Assembly: GCF_002895435.1 (NCBI RefSeq)
Contig: NZ_POYJ01000008.1
Location: forward strand, 124,001-188,000
Source: Aquimarina sediminis
GTDB lineage: Bacteria > Bacteroidota > Bacteroidia > Flavobacteriales > Flavobacteriaceae
DNA: 64,000 nucleotides
Reading direction: 5' to 3'
Under the pieces are notes generated by a model. The model saw only the letters and a list, made by a program, of their open reading frames with translations. It ran no database searches and was not told where the DNA came from. The position numbers were made by a program, and so were the translations under genes. This document shows positions 37,183 through 44,788 of the stretch, one piece after another. Position 1 is the first letter of the stretch. The number at the start of each line of letters is the position of its first letter.

Positions 37183-37989
37183 TTATAAAATGTTTTTTTG
37201 AATATAAGTTGCTACTCCATCTTGTTTTCCCTCCAGTGTTACGGTATCTGCTATCTCTATAGTTTCGGGTTTTGCATTTGCAACAGCTACCCCTGTTCCT
37301 ACAGCTTTTAGCATATCGATGTCATTATAATTATCTCCAAATGCGACTACTTCGGAGATAGGGATTTCAAAATGAGTGTCTAGCAAGATTTCTATTGCTG
37401 TTAATTTGGAAATACTCTTATGCGCTATTTCTATATAGGTTGGTTTAGAACGATATAGGTGTAAGGTGTCACCAAAAGAGTCTTCTAAAAAAGCATATGC
37501 TTGATCTATATATGCCTCTTCACCCATACACATAATTTTATGAGCTCCTTTACTATTCGTTCTCCATTCCTTTATCACATTTTGAATCGGTTTTACCACC
37601 GGATTTACCTTAGTGTTGTTAGCTTCTCTCTTAGCCCAAAAATCCATTTCAGGAACAAACCAGTCGTTATTGTGATACAGACTAATATGAAATTTCTGTT
37701 CTAGATTAAAGTTACTAATTTTTTCTATAATATCAGGAGATATAAATGTAGAATGAACTGGTTTTTGATCTACTAAGATTAATCCCCCATTATAACAGAT
37801 TAAAGGCTGATTTTGTATTTCTAATTCTTCCTGTAAGTGATGCATTGCATCTGGCATTCTTGAAGAAATAAGAACTACCGGTATAGTGTTTTTAATTCTT
37901 TTGATTTGAGAAATAGTAAAGTCAGAAAGTTCTCTTTGGGGATTTAACAAAGTTCCATCAATGTCTGTGAATACAATACGATGCGACAT
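37183..37989 (-). CDS. Cof-type HAD phosphatase
   Basis: A 268-residue phosphatase of the HAD IIB class: motif I FTDIDGTLL (nucleophile Asp8, acid Asp10), motif II VVLISSRM, motif III lysine in the cap-following region, motif IV VAFGDNYNDIDML. Family members hydrolyse sugar phosphates, FMN or other small phosphates; the substrate cannot be told from the sequence. It lies directly upstream of the M61 peptidase gene in the same direction. Confidence 0.9.
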   Translation of the reverse strand: MSHRIVFTDIDGTLLNPQRELSDFTISQIKRIKNTIPVVLISSRMPDAMHHLQEELEIQNQPLICYNGGLILVDQKPVHSTFISPDIIEKISNFNLEQKFHISLYHNNDWFVPEMDFWAKREANNTKVNPVVKPIQNVIKEWRTNSKGAHKIMCMGEEAYIDQAYAFLEDSFGDTLHLYRSKPTYIEIAHKSISKLTAIEILLDTHFEIPISEVVAFGDNYNDIDMLKAVGTGVAVANAKPETIEIADTVTLEGKQDGVATYIQKNIL

Positions 37990-38029
37990 TAGATTTTTAT
38001 GGTTTGAGTTATTTAATTTTATAAATTAA

Positions 38030-38956
38030 CTATTGATTAACAAAGTTAGCAATACCTGTTAGAACTTCAGGTATTATTTTTCTAAAGGGTTCATTATATG
38101 ATTTATGATTTTCTAATCGAGATCCTTTAATTTCTCTCAGAATATGATTCATATTTTGGACAAATAGATATTCAGATTGTGGGGCTACTTCTTTTAATTT
38201 TTCTGATTGTGCTAGTTCTACCTGTAGGTCTTTATCACCGTGTATGATTAAGATTGGCATTTCTAGGTTTAGAATTTCTTCAGAAGGGTCATACTTCATC
38301 CATGATCTCATGAAAGATTGTAAGTCATATCTAAAAATAGATTCAAGTGCAGGATCATAACCAGTTGCTCTTCCGTTTTCTTTTAGTTGTTTAAAAGCGA
38401 CATATGCACTTTTGTCTAGCCCAGGAGCTTGTTTGGCAATTTGTTCTATAATTACTTGATCAATCGAAACAGCATTTCCAGCAATAGATATAAAACCGTT
38501 TGCTTTTCCTTTTGCAGCAATCATTCCTATAAGAGAACCTTGCCCATGTCCAGCAATAACAATCTTTTGATACTTTTCGTTTTTATTAAAATAATCTATA
38601 ACTGATATAGCATCTTCTATAAAATGATCCAGAGAAATTTCATGCTCTTTAATACCTAGATGATCCATTTTAAAAAGCCTTTTGTCGTAGCGATATGAAG
38701 CAATTCCTAATCTGGCTAGCTCATGTGATAGCTTTTTAAAAGTATCATTTTTAGACATTCTATCATTGCCATCTCTATTAATAGCACCCGAATCCATAAT
38801 AAAAATAACTAAAGGAACATTGTGATCAGAGTATGGAGTAACCAAAGATCCCTCTATATATTTGTTGATTTTGACCACAGCAGAATTATATTCTTTTTCT
38901 TGAGCGAGGCATAATGCAGTGATCAAGGTCATCAGTAGATAAAGTTTACTCTTCAT
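38030..38956 (-). CDS. Secreted alpha/beta hydrolase-fold protein lacking the nucleophile serine
   Basis: A 308-residue protein with a signal peptide (ends LCLAQ, about 19). The fold is clear: oxyanion strand LVIFIMDSGAINRDGND, strand IASYRYDKRL, elbow KIVIAGHGQGSLIG, acid ILIIHGDKDLQ (Asp241/243) and base QNMNH (His271). In the family the elbow reads GHSxG; here it is G136-H-G138-Q-G140, so the serine is replaced by glycine, with a serine only at 141. It may be inactive or use another residue. Nearest neighbours are the HAD gene on the same strand and a divergent nuclease gene. Confidence 0.8.
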   Translation of the reverse strand: MKSKLYLLMTLITALCLAQEKEYNSAVVKINKYIEGSLVTPYSDHNVPLVIFIMDSGAINRDGNDRMSKNDTFKKLSHELARLGIASYRYDKRLFKMDHLGIKEHEISLDHFIEDAISVIDYFNKNEKYQKIVIAGHGQGSLIGMIAAKGKANGFISIAGNAVSIDQVIIEQIAKQAPGLDKSAYVAFKQLKENGRATGYDPALESIFRYDLQSFMRSWMKYDPSEEILNLEMPILIIHGDKDLQVELAQSEKLKEVAPQSEYLFVQNMNHILREIKGSRLENHKSYNEPFRKIIPEVLTGIANFVNQ

Positions 38957-39156
38957 AATGTATGTTTGTTTATATGGGATAAATAATTTATAACAAACTG
39001 TTTAACGGTAAAATTGCCTTACGGTTAAAATAATAAGCATAAACAATAGAACGATAAATTTATTAGTATATTTTGGTTTGGATTATTACTAAGATGCAAT
39101 TACAAATTGTTTATGTGATAATGATTATTTTAACGAATCACTAACATACCCTTTTT

Positions 39157-39164
39157 TATCTTTG
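39157..39164 (+). promoter_or_regulatory. -7 element of the S1/P1 nuclease gene
   Basis: TATCTTTG matches TAnnTTTG and would give a leader of about 12 nt. No -33 TTTG is seen at the right distance. Confidence 0.4.
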
Positions 39165-39181
39165 TCTCAAAATATAAACAA

Positions 39182-39964
39182 ATGAAACTTCAACATAAAT
39201 GCTTATTTGTACTGTTATTAATTTCGTTATCTGGATTTTCGTCAGATTATGATTGGGGCAAGACTGGTCATAGAGTAACGGGACAGATTGCGGATACATA
39301 TTTGACGAAGAAAGCTAAACGCAATGTAGCTAACATTCTTAGCGGAAAAGGGCTTGCTTTTGTTTCTGTTTTTGCAGATGAAATTAAAAGTGATAAGCAG
39401 TACAAAGGATATAGCCCGTGGCATTATGTTAACTTTTCGTTTGATAAAAAGTATGGAGAAGAAAGCCCTAACGAATATGGAGATTTGGTTCAGGGAATTG
39501 ATAAGTGCATAGAGGTTCTTAAAAATAAAAAATCTACTAGTAAGGATAAGGAATTTTATCTTAAAATGCTGGTGCATTTTGTTGGAGATCTTCATCAACC
39601 GTTGCATGTTGGTAGAGGAGAAGATAAGGGAGGAAATGATATTCAAGTGCGTTGGTTTAGAGAAGGCTCCAATCTTCATAGGGTTTGGGATAGTGAGATG
39701 ATAGATTATTATGGGATGAGTTATACTGAATTAGCTGTAAATGCTAATGTACTATCAAAAAAACAAATTAAAGATATCCAAAGTGGCACTATCTTAGATT
39801 GGGTGTATGAATCTCAAAAATTAGCTCAAGAAGTATATGCTTCTGCAAATGTTGGAGAAAAACTTGGATATAAATACATGTATAATTATTTCCCGGTAGT
39901 ACGAACTCAATTACAAAAAGGAGGAGTTCGATTAGCAAAAATACTAAATGAAATATTTGGATAG
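39182..39964 (+). CDS. S1/P1-type nuclease, secreted
   Basis: A 260-residue zinc nuclease that degrades single-stranded DNA and RNA. Signal peptide ends near residue 20 (LSGFSSD); the mature start carries the Trp of DWGKTGHR that binds the trinuclear zinc site. Further ligands are seen in SPWHYVNF, HFVGDLHQPLHVG, GGNDIQV and NLHRVWDSEMI. Length is typical. Likely scavenges nucleic acid outside the cell or in the periplasm. It converges with the AraC gene only 4 bp away. Confidence 0.92.
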   Translation: MKLQHKCLFVLLLISLSGFSSDYDWGKTGHRVTGQIADTYLTKKAKRNVANILSGKGLAFVSVFADEIKSDKQYKGYSPWHYVNFSFDKKYGEESPNEYGDLVQGIDKCIEVLKNKKSTSKDKEFYLKMLVHFVGDLHQPLHVGRGEDKGGNDIQVRWFREGSNLHRVWDSEMIDYYGMSYTELAVNANVLSKKQIKDIQSGTILDWVYESQKLAQEVYASANVGEKLGYKYMYNYFPVVRTQLQKGGVRLAKILNEIFG

Positions 39965-39968
39965 CTTC

Positions 39969-40826
39969 TTATTGGATGGCGAGTTCTTTTCGATATTGCT
40001 TTGGAGACATTGAAAAATACTTTTTGAAAGTTTTTGTAAGGTGACTTTCATCTGTATACCCCAATTGATATGCAATTTCTGCAATAGTAAATTCTGTATG
40101 TTGCAAGCGGTATTCTACAAGCTTCATTTTATACTTTGTAACATATTGGTGTATTGATTCTCCTGTCTTTCTCTTAAAATATGTGCTAATTGAACTTTGT
40201 GACATATTAAATTTATTGGCCAAAAAATTGATCTTAGTAAGGTCATTGTCATATACATGTTGTCTAATATGGCTTAAAATTAAGTCAATTTTGGTATGAT
40301 TTACAGGAATGTTCTTTTGATGCGAGTTGTATTTTTCAGAAATGTTACGAACAATGATACTTAAAATAGTACTTATTGCATTAGAAATAATCTCCTGATA
40401 ATAGATTTTCTCATTTCTAAATTCTTCTAATACAACATTGTGTATATCCCAAATGATTTTTCTATCATCTTCATGAGAGATTACATCCCCTGGGATAATA
40501 TTGGGTTGATGCAGTAATTGTTCAATTCTCTGCAGCCAGTATTGCCTGTCGGGCAAATTAACTTTACTGGAAAATAAAAGTTCTGTAAACTTGAAATAGG
40601 TAAAACTAGTACGTTTCTCGATTTCAAAATGATGAGTGTCTTCAGGCGCTAGCAAAAAAATATCATTTTCTTTATAGGGAAACCGAATACCATTAATAGT
40701 ATGATACCCATAACCTTTTTCGATAAAAATTATCTCAAAATAGTTATGGTTATGAGGTTTTGCTTCCCATTCATCAATAGCATACTGATGCACTACAAAA
40801 GTCTCATGCAAGGTATAACGGTTCAT
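39969..40826 (-). CDS. AraC family transcriptional regulator with cupin sensor
   Basis: A 285-residue regulator. Residues 1-90 form a cupin (HNHNYFEIIFIEKGYGYHTI region, then FLLAPEDTHHFE), the small-molecule sensor. Residues 180-285 hold two HTH units, with the signature YQLGYTDESHLTKTFKKYFS in the second. The linker region is helical. Divergent from the DoxX-like gene at 41035, which is a candidate target; the sensed compound is unknown. Confidence 0.9.
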   Translation of the reverse strand: MNRYTLHETFVVHQYAIDEWEAKPHNHNYFEIIFIEKGYGYHTINGIRFPYKENDIFLLAPEDTHHFEIEKRTSFTYFKFTELLFSSKVNLPDRQYWLQRIEQLLHQPNIIPGDVISHEDDRKIIWDIHNVVLEEFRNEKIYYQEIISNAISTILSIIVRNISEKYNSHQKNIPVNHTKIDLILSHIRQHVYDNDLTKINFLANKFNMSQSSISTYFKRKTGESIHQYVTKYKMKLVEYRLQHTEFTIAEIAYQLGYTDESHLTKTFKKYFSMSPKQYRKELAIQ

Positions 40827-40998
40827 AAAGAATTATTTAACATTTTTAAAGTTACAAAAATAAAATCAATAAAAAAGGATTCTTTTTGCCCAAGTGGTTT
40901 TGGTAGCGTGGTTTGATGCTGTTGATAACGAATAGATTACAGGATTTATGTACAAGTTATCCGTAATTTTTTACAAGAATAGAAGTTGAAGTGAGTTT

Positions 40999-41006
40999 TA
41001 AATTTG
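40999..41006 (+). promoter_or_regulatory. -7 element of the DoxX-like gene
   Basis: TAAATTTG matches TAnnTTTG, 28 nt before the start codon; no good -33 box, as might be expected of an activator-dependent promoter next to an AraC gene. Confidence 0.45.
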
Positions 41007-41034
41007 CACCACAAAATTTTACACAAATCTCATA

Positions 41035-41451
41035 ATGAGGATTAAATTTTTTATATATCGGGCTACAAGAATATCACTAGGGATATTTTTGATTTTTTAC
41101 AGTATTTATAATGTTATTAGGTATTCAAAATTTTTGGATAGATTGGATGTGTATTTTGGTAGTGCTAAAGTATTCAATATAGAGCTTATAGAGGCTCTAG
41201 CTCCTTTAGTGCCCTTTGAAGAATTCGTAATCGGAATGTTTTTGATTTTAGGAATTTTTACCAAAGAAGTATTAATTGCAACCATAACATTATTTACATT
41301 TTTTATGCTGTTCTTTTTGGATGTCAATTATTGGTTTTTGGCTTCTATATATTGCATATTAAGCTTTGTTGCAATAGTATTACTTAAGAATAGTCATTAT
41401 GATATTAACTCAATGAGTTATAATAAAGAGCCCTATCGGGTCATTAAATAA
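41035..41451 (+). CDS. Small DoxX/MauE-like membrane protein
   Basis: A 138-residue protein with four hydrophobic helices (about 10-30, 58-76, 80-97, 100-120), matching the DoxX/MauE-like layout, including an acidic EEFVIGMFLILGIFTKEVL segment in the second helix. Such proteins are linked to redox or quinone-related membrane functions, without a settled activity. It faces the divergent AraC regulator gene. Downstream lies a decayed gene of a related fold on the other strand. Confidence 0.6.
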   Translation: MRIKFFIYRATRISLGIFLIFYSIYNVIRYSKFLDRLDVYFGSAKVFNIELIEALAPLVPFEEFVIGMFLILGIFTKEVLIATITLFTFFMLFFLDVNYWFLASIYCILSFVAIVLLKNSHYDINSMSYNKEPYRVIK

Positions 41452-41569
41452 GAAAAAGTGTTTTTACCTCTTTGCAGAGAGGCATTTCATATAAGTGATT
41501 TTTGTTTTTACTACGCCGTCTGTCAGTTGGATGTTACTTTCTGCCTTTAGTTATAAACCTTTGATAAGG

Positions 41570-41907
41570 CTATAGGTATTGGCGTACCCAATACAATAGA
41601 GGGAATTGGAATAATAATCTGAATATTAAAATTGATTTAGGTAGATGTAAACTAGCCTTTTTATTTATAAGTATCTGGATATGCACGGGGAAAATAAAAT
41701 TAACATTACGATCAGAACCCAAATCGAAATAGTTTTGGTTTCTACAAATAGTATTTCAAGATCTGCAAAAAAATCTGCAATACCGCTTAAATAAACCAGT
41801 AGTTTATGATGTGGAAGATAAAATGGTATTATTCTCGTTAATTCTTTAGACCGAATTAAATGGAAAACCTTTGCGATTATAAAAATTAAAGCTAAAGTGT
41901 ATAAGTA
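41570..41907 (-). pseudogene. Decayed DoxX family gene
   Basis: On the minus strand, translation from 41907 gives LYTLALIFIIAKVFHLIRS, then IIPFYLPHHKLLVYLSGIAD, a clear match to the DoxX pattern I know (...FIIAG..HF..P.....IPPYLP.H..LVY.SG..E...G). Near 41690, in the run ATTTTATTTTCCCC, the frame must shift to continue with IFPVHIQ (FPANIYM in family members) and end with FRLLFQFPLLYWVRQYL at a stop (41570-41572). There is no start codon; a TAG precedes the first codon. So the gene has lost its start and one frame. Remaining sequence at 41452-41569 shows only a short hairpin (CCTCTTTGCAGAGAGG). Confidence 0.7.
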
Positions 41908-41915
41908 CTAACTTA

Positions 41916-42377
41916 TTAAACACTAGTTGGTTTTTTCTTATCTGCTCTACTAAGGCTAAAACTTTTTTTATCTGTATTTTCTTTAATAAAACTGACTTTT
42001 CGAAAACGAAGTGCTGTCCAGTCAGAATCTATAGAGACTTGTTTTACTGGTTTGAGATTATAATCACCCAATACACCCCAACCATAATCTTTACTAATTT
42101 CTGAAGTGTAATTTTTAGATTTCTTTTTAGGAAAAGCAAACCATAATATAGCATCACCCACTAATTTGGGATAAACTGTTTCGATACGATTTTCTATTTG
42201 TTTTTTTTCGGTTATAAACACAATAGCAAAATCAACTTCTGATACCTGAATCAAAGATTCTTTTACCATTACGTCTTTAAGGCAATCTAGTTCCTTACAA
42301 AATCCCTTAGGTTCATTAAGGATCAATATCTCATCTAATGAGGGCGGGAGCTGTAGTTTTTTAAAAAGCGGAGTCAT
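41916..42377 (-). CDS. DUF3052-like protein
   Basis: A 153-residue soluble protein. The order of segments, PLFKKLQLPPSLDEILILN, VDFAIVFITEKKQIENRI, LVGDAILWFAFPKKKS and DSDWTALRFRKV, fits DUF3052, a family with a Rossmann-like outline and unknown function. The C-terminus is lysine/serine-rich. The DoxX pseudogene begins right behind it on the same strand, so the two were once probably one operon. Confidence 0.65.
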   Translation of the reverse strand: MTPLFKKLQLPPSLDEILILNEPKGFCKELDCLKDVMVKESLIQVSEVDFAIVFITEKKQIENRIETVYPKLVGDAILWFAFPKKKSKNYTSEISKDYGWGVLGDYNLKPVKQVSIDSDWTALRFRKVSFIKENTDKKSFSLSRADKKKPTSV

Positions 42378-42501
42378 GAGAATAAAGTTTTAAAAAAATG
42401 TGTGCTTCTTAAAGATACAAAAAATACTGGCATCTTTTACACTATGTGATTAGATAATGTGTGATAAAACAAGAGTTTACTACAATTTTTTAGGCAATAA
42501 T

Positions 42502-42522
42502 TTATTGTATTTGCAACAATAA
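42502..42522 (+). promoter_or_regulatory. Palindrome over the -7 region of the astacin gene
   Basis: TTATTGT (42502-42508) and ACAATAA (42516-42522) flank ATTTGCA; the -7 candidate TGTATTTG (42506-42513) has one mismatch. No T run follows, so an operator is as likely as a hairpin. Confidence 0.45.
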
Positions 42523-42573
42523 AAGGAATTGATCAGAGTTAAAAGAATTACACAAACTCAAATATTATTAATT

Positions 42574-43635
42574 ATGAAAACAGTATTTAAAAACACCGTA
42601 ATAGGTGTTTTAGCTTTCACTGCATGCACAACTTTTATTTCTTGCGAAAGTGAACAATTTGACAATGCTCAGGGGCAATTAGAAACTATTACAACAACTG
42701 AAAAAGGTTTTTTACAAGAACAGGCTTATCCTGAAACTACCGGAAAGCTGGTAACTATTCAACTTAATGGACAATCCGTTGAGGTAGAGAAGATAAATGG
42801 TGAGTATATTATGCAAGGAGATATGCATGTTATTCCTGATAATATGGCGTCTTCAAAAAATGGCAAAAGTGTTGGTCGAACTGGAAGAAGGTGGCCAAAT
42901 AATACAGTATATTACAGTATACAAAGTAGCTTGCCTAATCAAGCAAGGGTTACCGATGCAATAGCACATTGGGAAGCCAAAACAAGCCTTAAATTTGTAA
43001 GAAGAACAAATCAAAGTGCTTATATCTATTTCAAATCTGGTAATGGGTGTTCATCTTATGTAGGGCGTACAGGAGGTAGACAAGATATTAATTTGGCAAG
43101 TGGATGTTCTACAGGTAATACAATACATGAAATTGGGCATGCTATTGGGTTATGGCATGAACAAAGTAGAAAAGATAGAGATCAGTACATAACCATTAAT
43201 TTTCAGAATATACAATCAGGAAGATCATTTAACTTTCAGACGTATACTCAACAAGGAAATGATGGAGATGAGTATACGAATTCTTTAGATTTTAATTCGA
43301 TTATGTTATATGGCTCTTACGCTTTTTCTGCTAATGGTCAACCAACCATAGTTCGAAAAAATGGATCTACATATAATGCGCAAAGAAATGGACTGTCTTC
43401 TGGTGATATCTCTGGTACAGGTATTATGTATCCTGGAGGAGGAGGAAATGATATTTGTGAAGGAGTTGCTCCTTGGTCAAGCTCACAAAATTATCAGCCT
43501 GGTGATCGTGTAACTTACAGAGGCTATTTATATGAAAGAACCTCTAGCGGCTGGAATCGAATAGGGCAATGTGGTACTTCTAGATCATCAAAAACTCAAG
43601 ATATACCTGATCTTAATGATATAGCAAATAACTAA
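42574..43635 (+). CDS. Astacin-type (M12A) metalloprotease, lipoprotein
   Basis: A 353-residue protease; the ATG at 42574 starts a lipoprotein signal (Cys24 in FISCESE), so the upstream TTG-type start at 42529 is unlikely. A prodomain-like stretch (25-105) precedes the catalytic domain: WPNNTVYYSI, zinc motif HEIGHAIGLWHEQ at 185-197, and Met-turn SIMLYGSYAFS. The C-terminal 50 residues (APWSSSQNYQPGDRVTYRGY, then LYERTSSGW) look like a chitin-type CBM5/12 module. Likely a cell-surface protease with polymer affinity. Its only neighbour sharing a terminator is the convergent lipoprotein gene. Confidence 0.88.
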   Translation: MKTVFKNTVIGVLAFTACTTFISCESEQFDNAQGQLETITTTEKGFLQEQAYPETTGKLVTIQLNGQSVEVEKINGEYIMQGDMHVIPDNMASSKNGKSVGRTGRRWPNNTVYYSIQSSLPNQARVTDAIAHWEAKTSLKFVRRTNQSAYIYFKSGNGCSSYVGRTGGRQDINLASGCSTGNTIHEIGHAIGLWHEQSRKDRDQYITINFQNIQSGRSFNFQTYTQQGNDGDEYTNSLDFNSIMLYGSYAFSANGQPTIVRKNGSTYNAQRNGLSSGDISGTGIMYPGGGGNDICEGVAPWSSSQNYQPGDRVTYRGYLYERTSSGWNRIGQCGTSRSSKTQDIPDLNDIANN

Positions 43636-43660
43636 AAGGAGGCTAATAAGAAAATATCAC

Positions 43661-43698
43661 AATATAGCCCTCTAAAATTTATTTTAGAGGGCTATATT
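43661..43698. terminator. Bidirectional terminator between astacin and lipoprotein genes
   Basis: A perfect 17-bp inverted repeat, 43661-43677 (AATATAGCCCTCTAAAA) with 43682-43698, 4-nt loop. It serves both convergent genes, though T runs beyond the stem are short. Confidence 0.75.
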
Positions 43699-43718
43699 AC
43701 ATTTAAATAGTGGTAGTA

Positions 43719-44573
43719 TTACAACTTAATCTCCTTAGCATTTTCCGGAGTCTCAAAAATAGAACCTTCTTCTTCTAGAAAGGTAATATCTGTAATTGTA
43801 GCCTCTCCTAATTTATCCGTTATACCTTTTTCTTCGGTCCAACCAAAAAACTCCCACTTGGTAGCAAATGGAATTCCTTCGATAGTAATAAAATCTTTAT
43901 AGTAGATAGCATGGGGGTCTTCTTCAGCTTTTGATATATCACCATCGTTCCCGTAAGTTACAATATAAGCTGCCGATTTTAAAATTTTATCTTTTGGATC
44001 GGTATACAAAATATACCAGTCCTCTGGTGAATCTCCAACCTCTTTTTCAAAAGAAAGTTTGGCTGTTTGGTATTTTATACCATCAAGAATTCTCAAATCT
44101 TCAAGTTCTAGTTTTGTTCCAGGATCATTTAGTTTATAAGGAAAACCAAAAAAATATGACCAGGTAAACATATCAAAACGAGCCCCTGCATCTTTGGCAT
44201 CTTCAGGGCATAAAAAAACATTTTTACCTGTATAGATCAATTTACTATCATCTGTTTTATCAATTCTAATTTTGGTAGAATTAGTAAGCATTGTAATTTT
44301 TCCATCGAGATGCTGTTTTCCATCAAAAAAAACATTGATATTAAAACTTATTGCTTTATGATTTAAAAAATCAGGTTTTTTATGAGCTTTTTCGATGCTT
44401 TGGATATAGTTGTCTATTATAGGTAAACCGCCATCTCCAATGCCTCCATCTGGTTCTGTAGGAATCATTTCCTTTTTGTTATCAGTAGTAACAGAGGTTT
44501 GGTTTTCTTCTTTTTTGTTTTTGGTACAGCTTAAAATTACGATCGAAATAATCAGAATCAATAAATGTTTCAT
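43719..44573 (-). CDS. Lipoprotein of a Bacteroidota family (DUF6503-like)
   Basis: A 284-residue predicted lipoprotein; the ATG at 44573 gives a lipoprotein signal (LLILIISIVILSC). After a low-complexity linker with an EPDGGIGDGG stretch comes a beta-rich domain with DGKQHLDGKITMLTNST, DMFTWSYFFGFPYKL and IEGIPFATKWEFFGW. I associate this pattern with a family of uncharacterised flavobacterial proteins (DUF6503), with moderate certainty. Envelope location is likely; function unknown. It converges on the astacin gene. Confidence 0.6.
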   Translation of the reverse strand: MKHLLILIISIVILSCTKNKKEENQTSVTTDNKKEMIPTEPDGGIGDGGLPIIDNYIQSIEKAHKKPDFLNHKAISFNINVFFDGKQHLDGKITMLTNSTKIRIDKTDDSKLIYTGKNVFLCPEDAKDAGARFDMFTWSYFFGFPYKLNDPGTKLELEDLRILDGIKYQTAKLSFEKEVGDSPEDWYILYTDPKDKILKSAAYIVTYGNDGDISKAEEDPHAIYYKDFITIEGIPFATKWEFFGWTEEKGITDKLGEATITDITFLEEEGSIFETPENAKEIKL

Positions 44574-44788
44574 AAGTAATGGTTGGTTTGTATTATGTAT
44601 ATCAAAATTACTAAAAAGCAATATTCGAAAAATAGCATTTAGGAAAATTGTAACAGAAGGTTAAAGTATATTTATGTGTTAGCCGTTTTTGGTATAGCTT
44701 TTAAAATAATTGTATGTTCTTAATAGATTGTAGGGGCGCTTGCCCCATATGATTTGAAAAAGGTGTTGAGAATAAGCTGTGTAAATTG

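Noticed and set aside
38999-39030. Repeated ACGGT(T)AAAA strings in the gap before the S1/P1 nuclease
   Set aside because: Only two inexact copies in AT-rich sequence, no palindrome; too weak to call an operator.
43636-43643. AAAGGAGG, an SD-like string after the astacin stop
   Set aside because: No start codon follows at a suitable distance and a terminator comes directly after; chance A/G-rich sequence.
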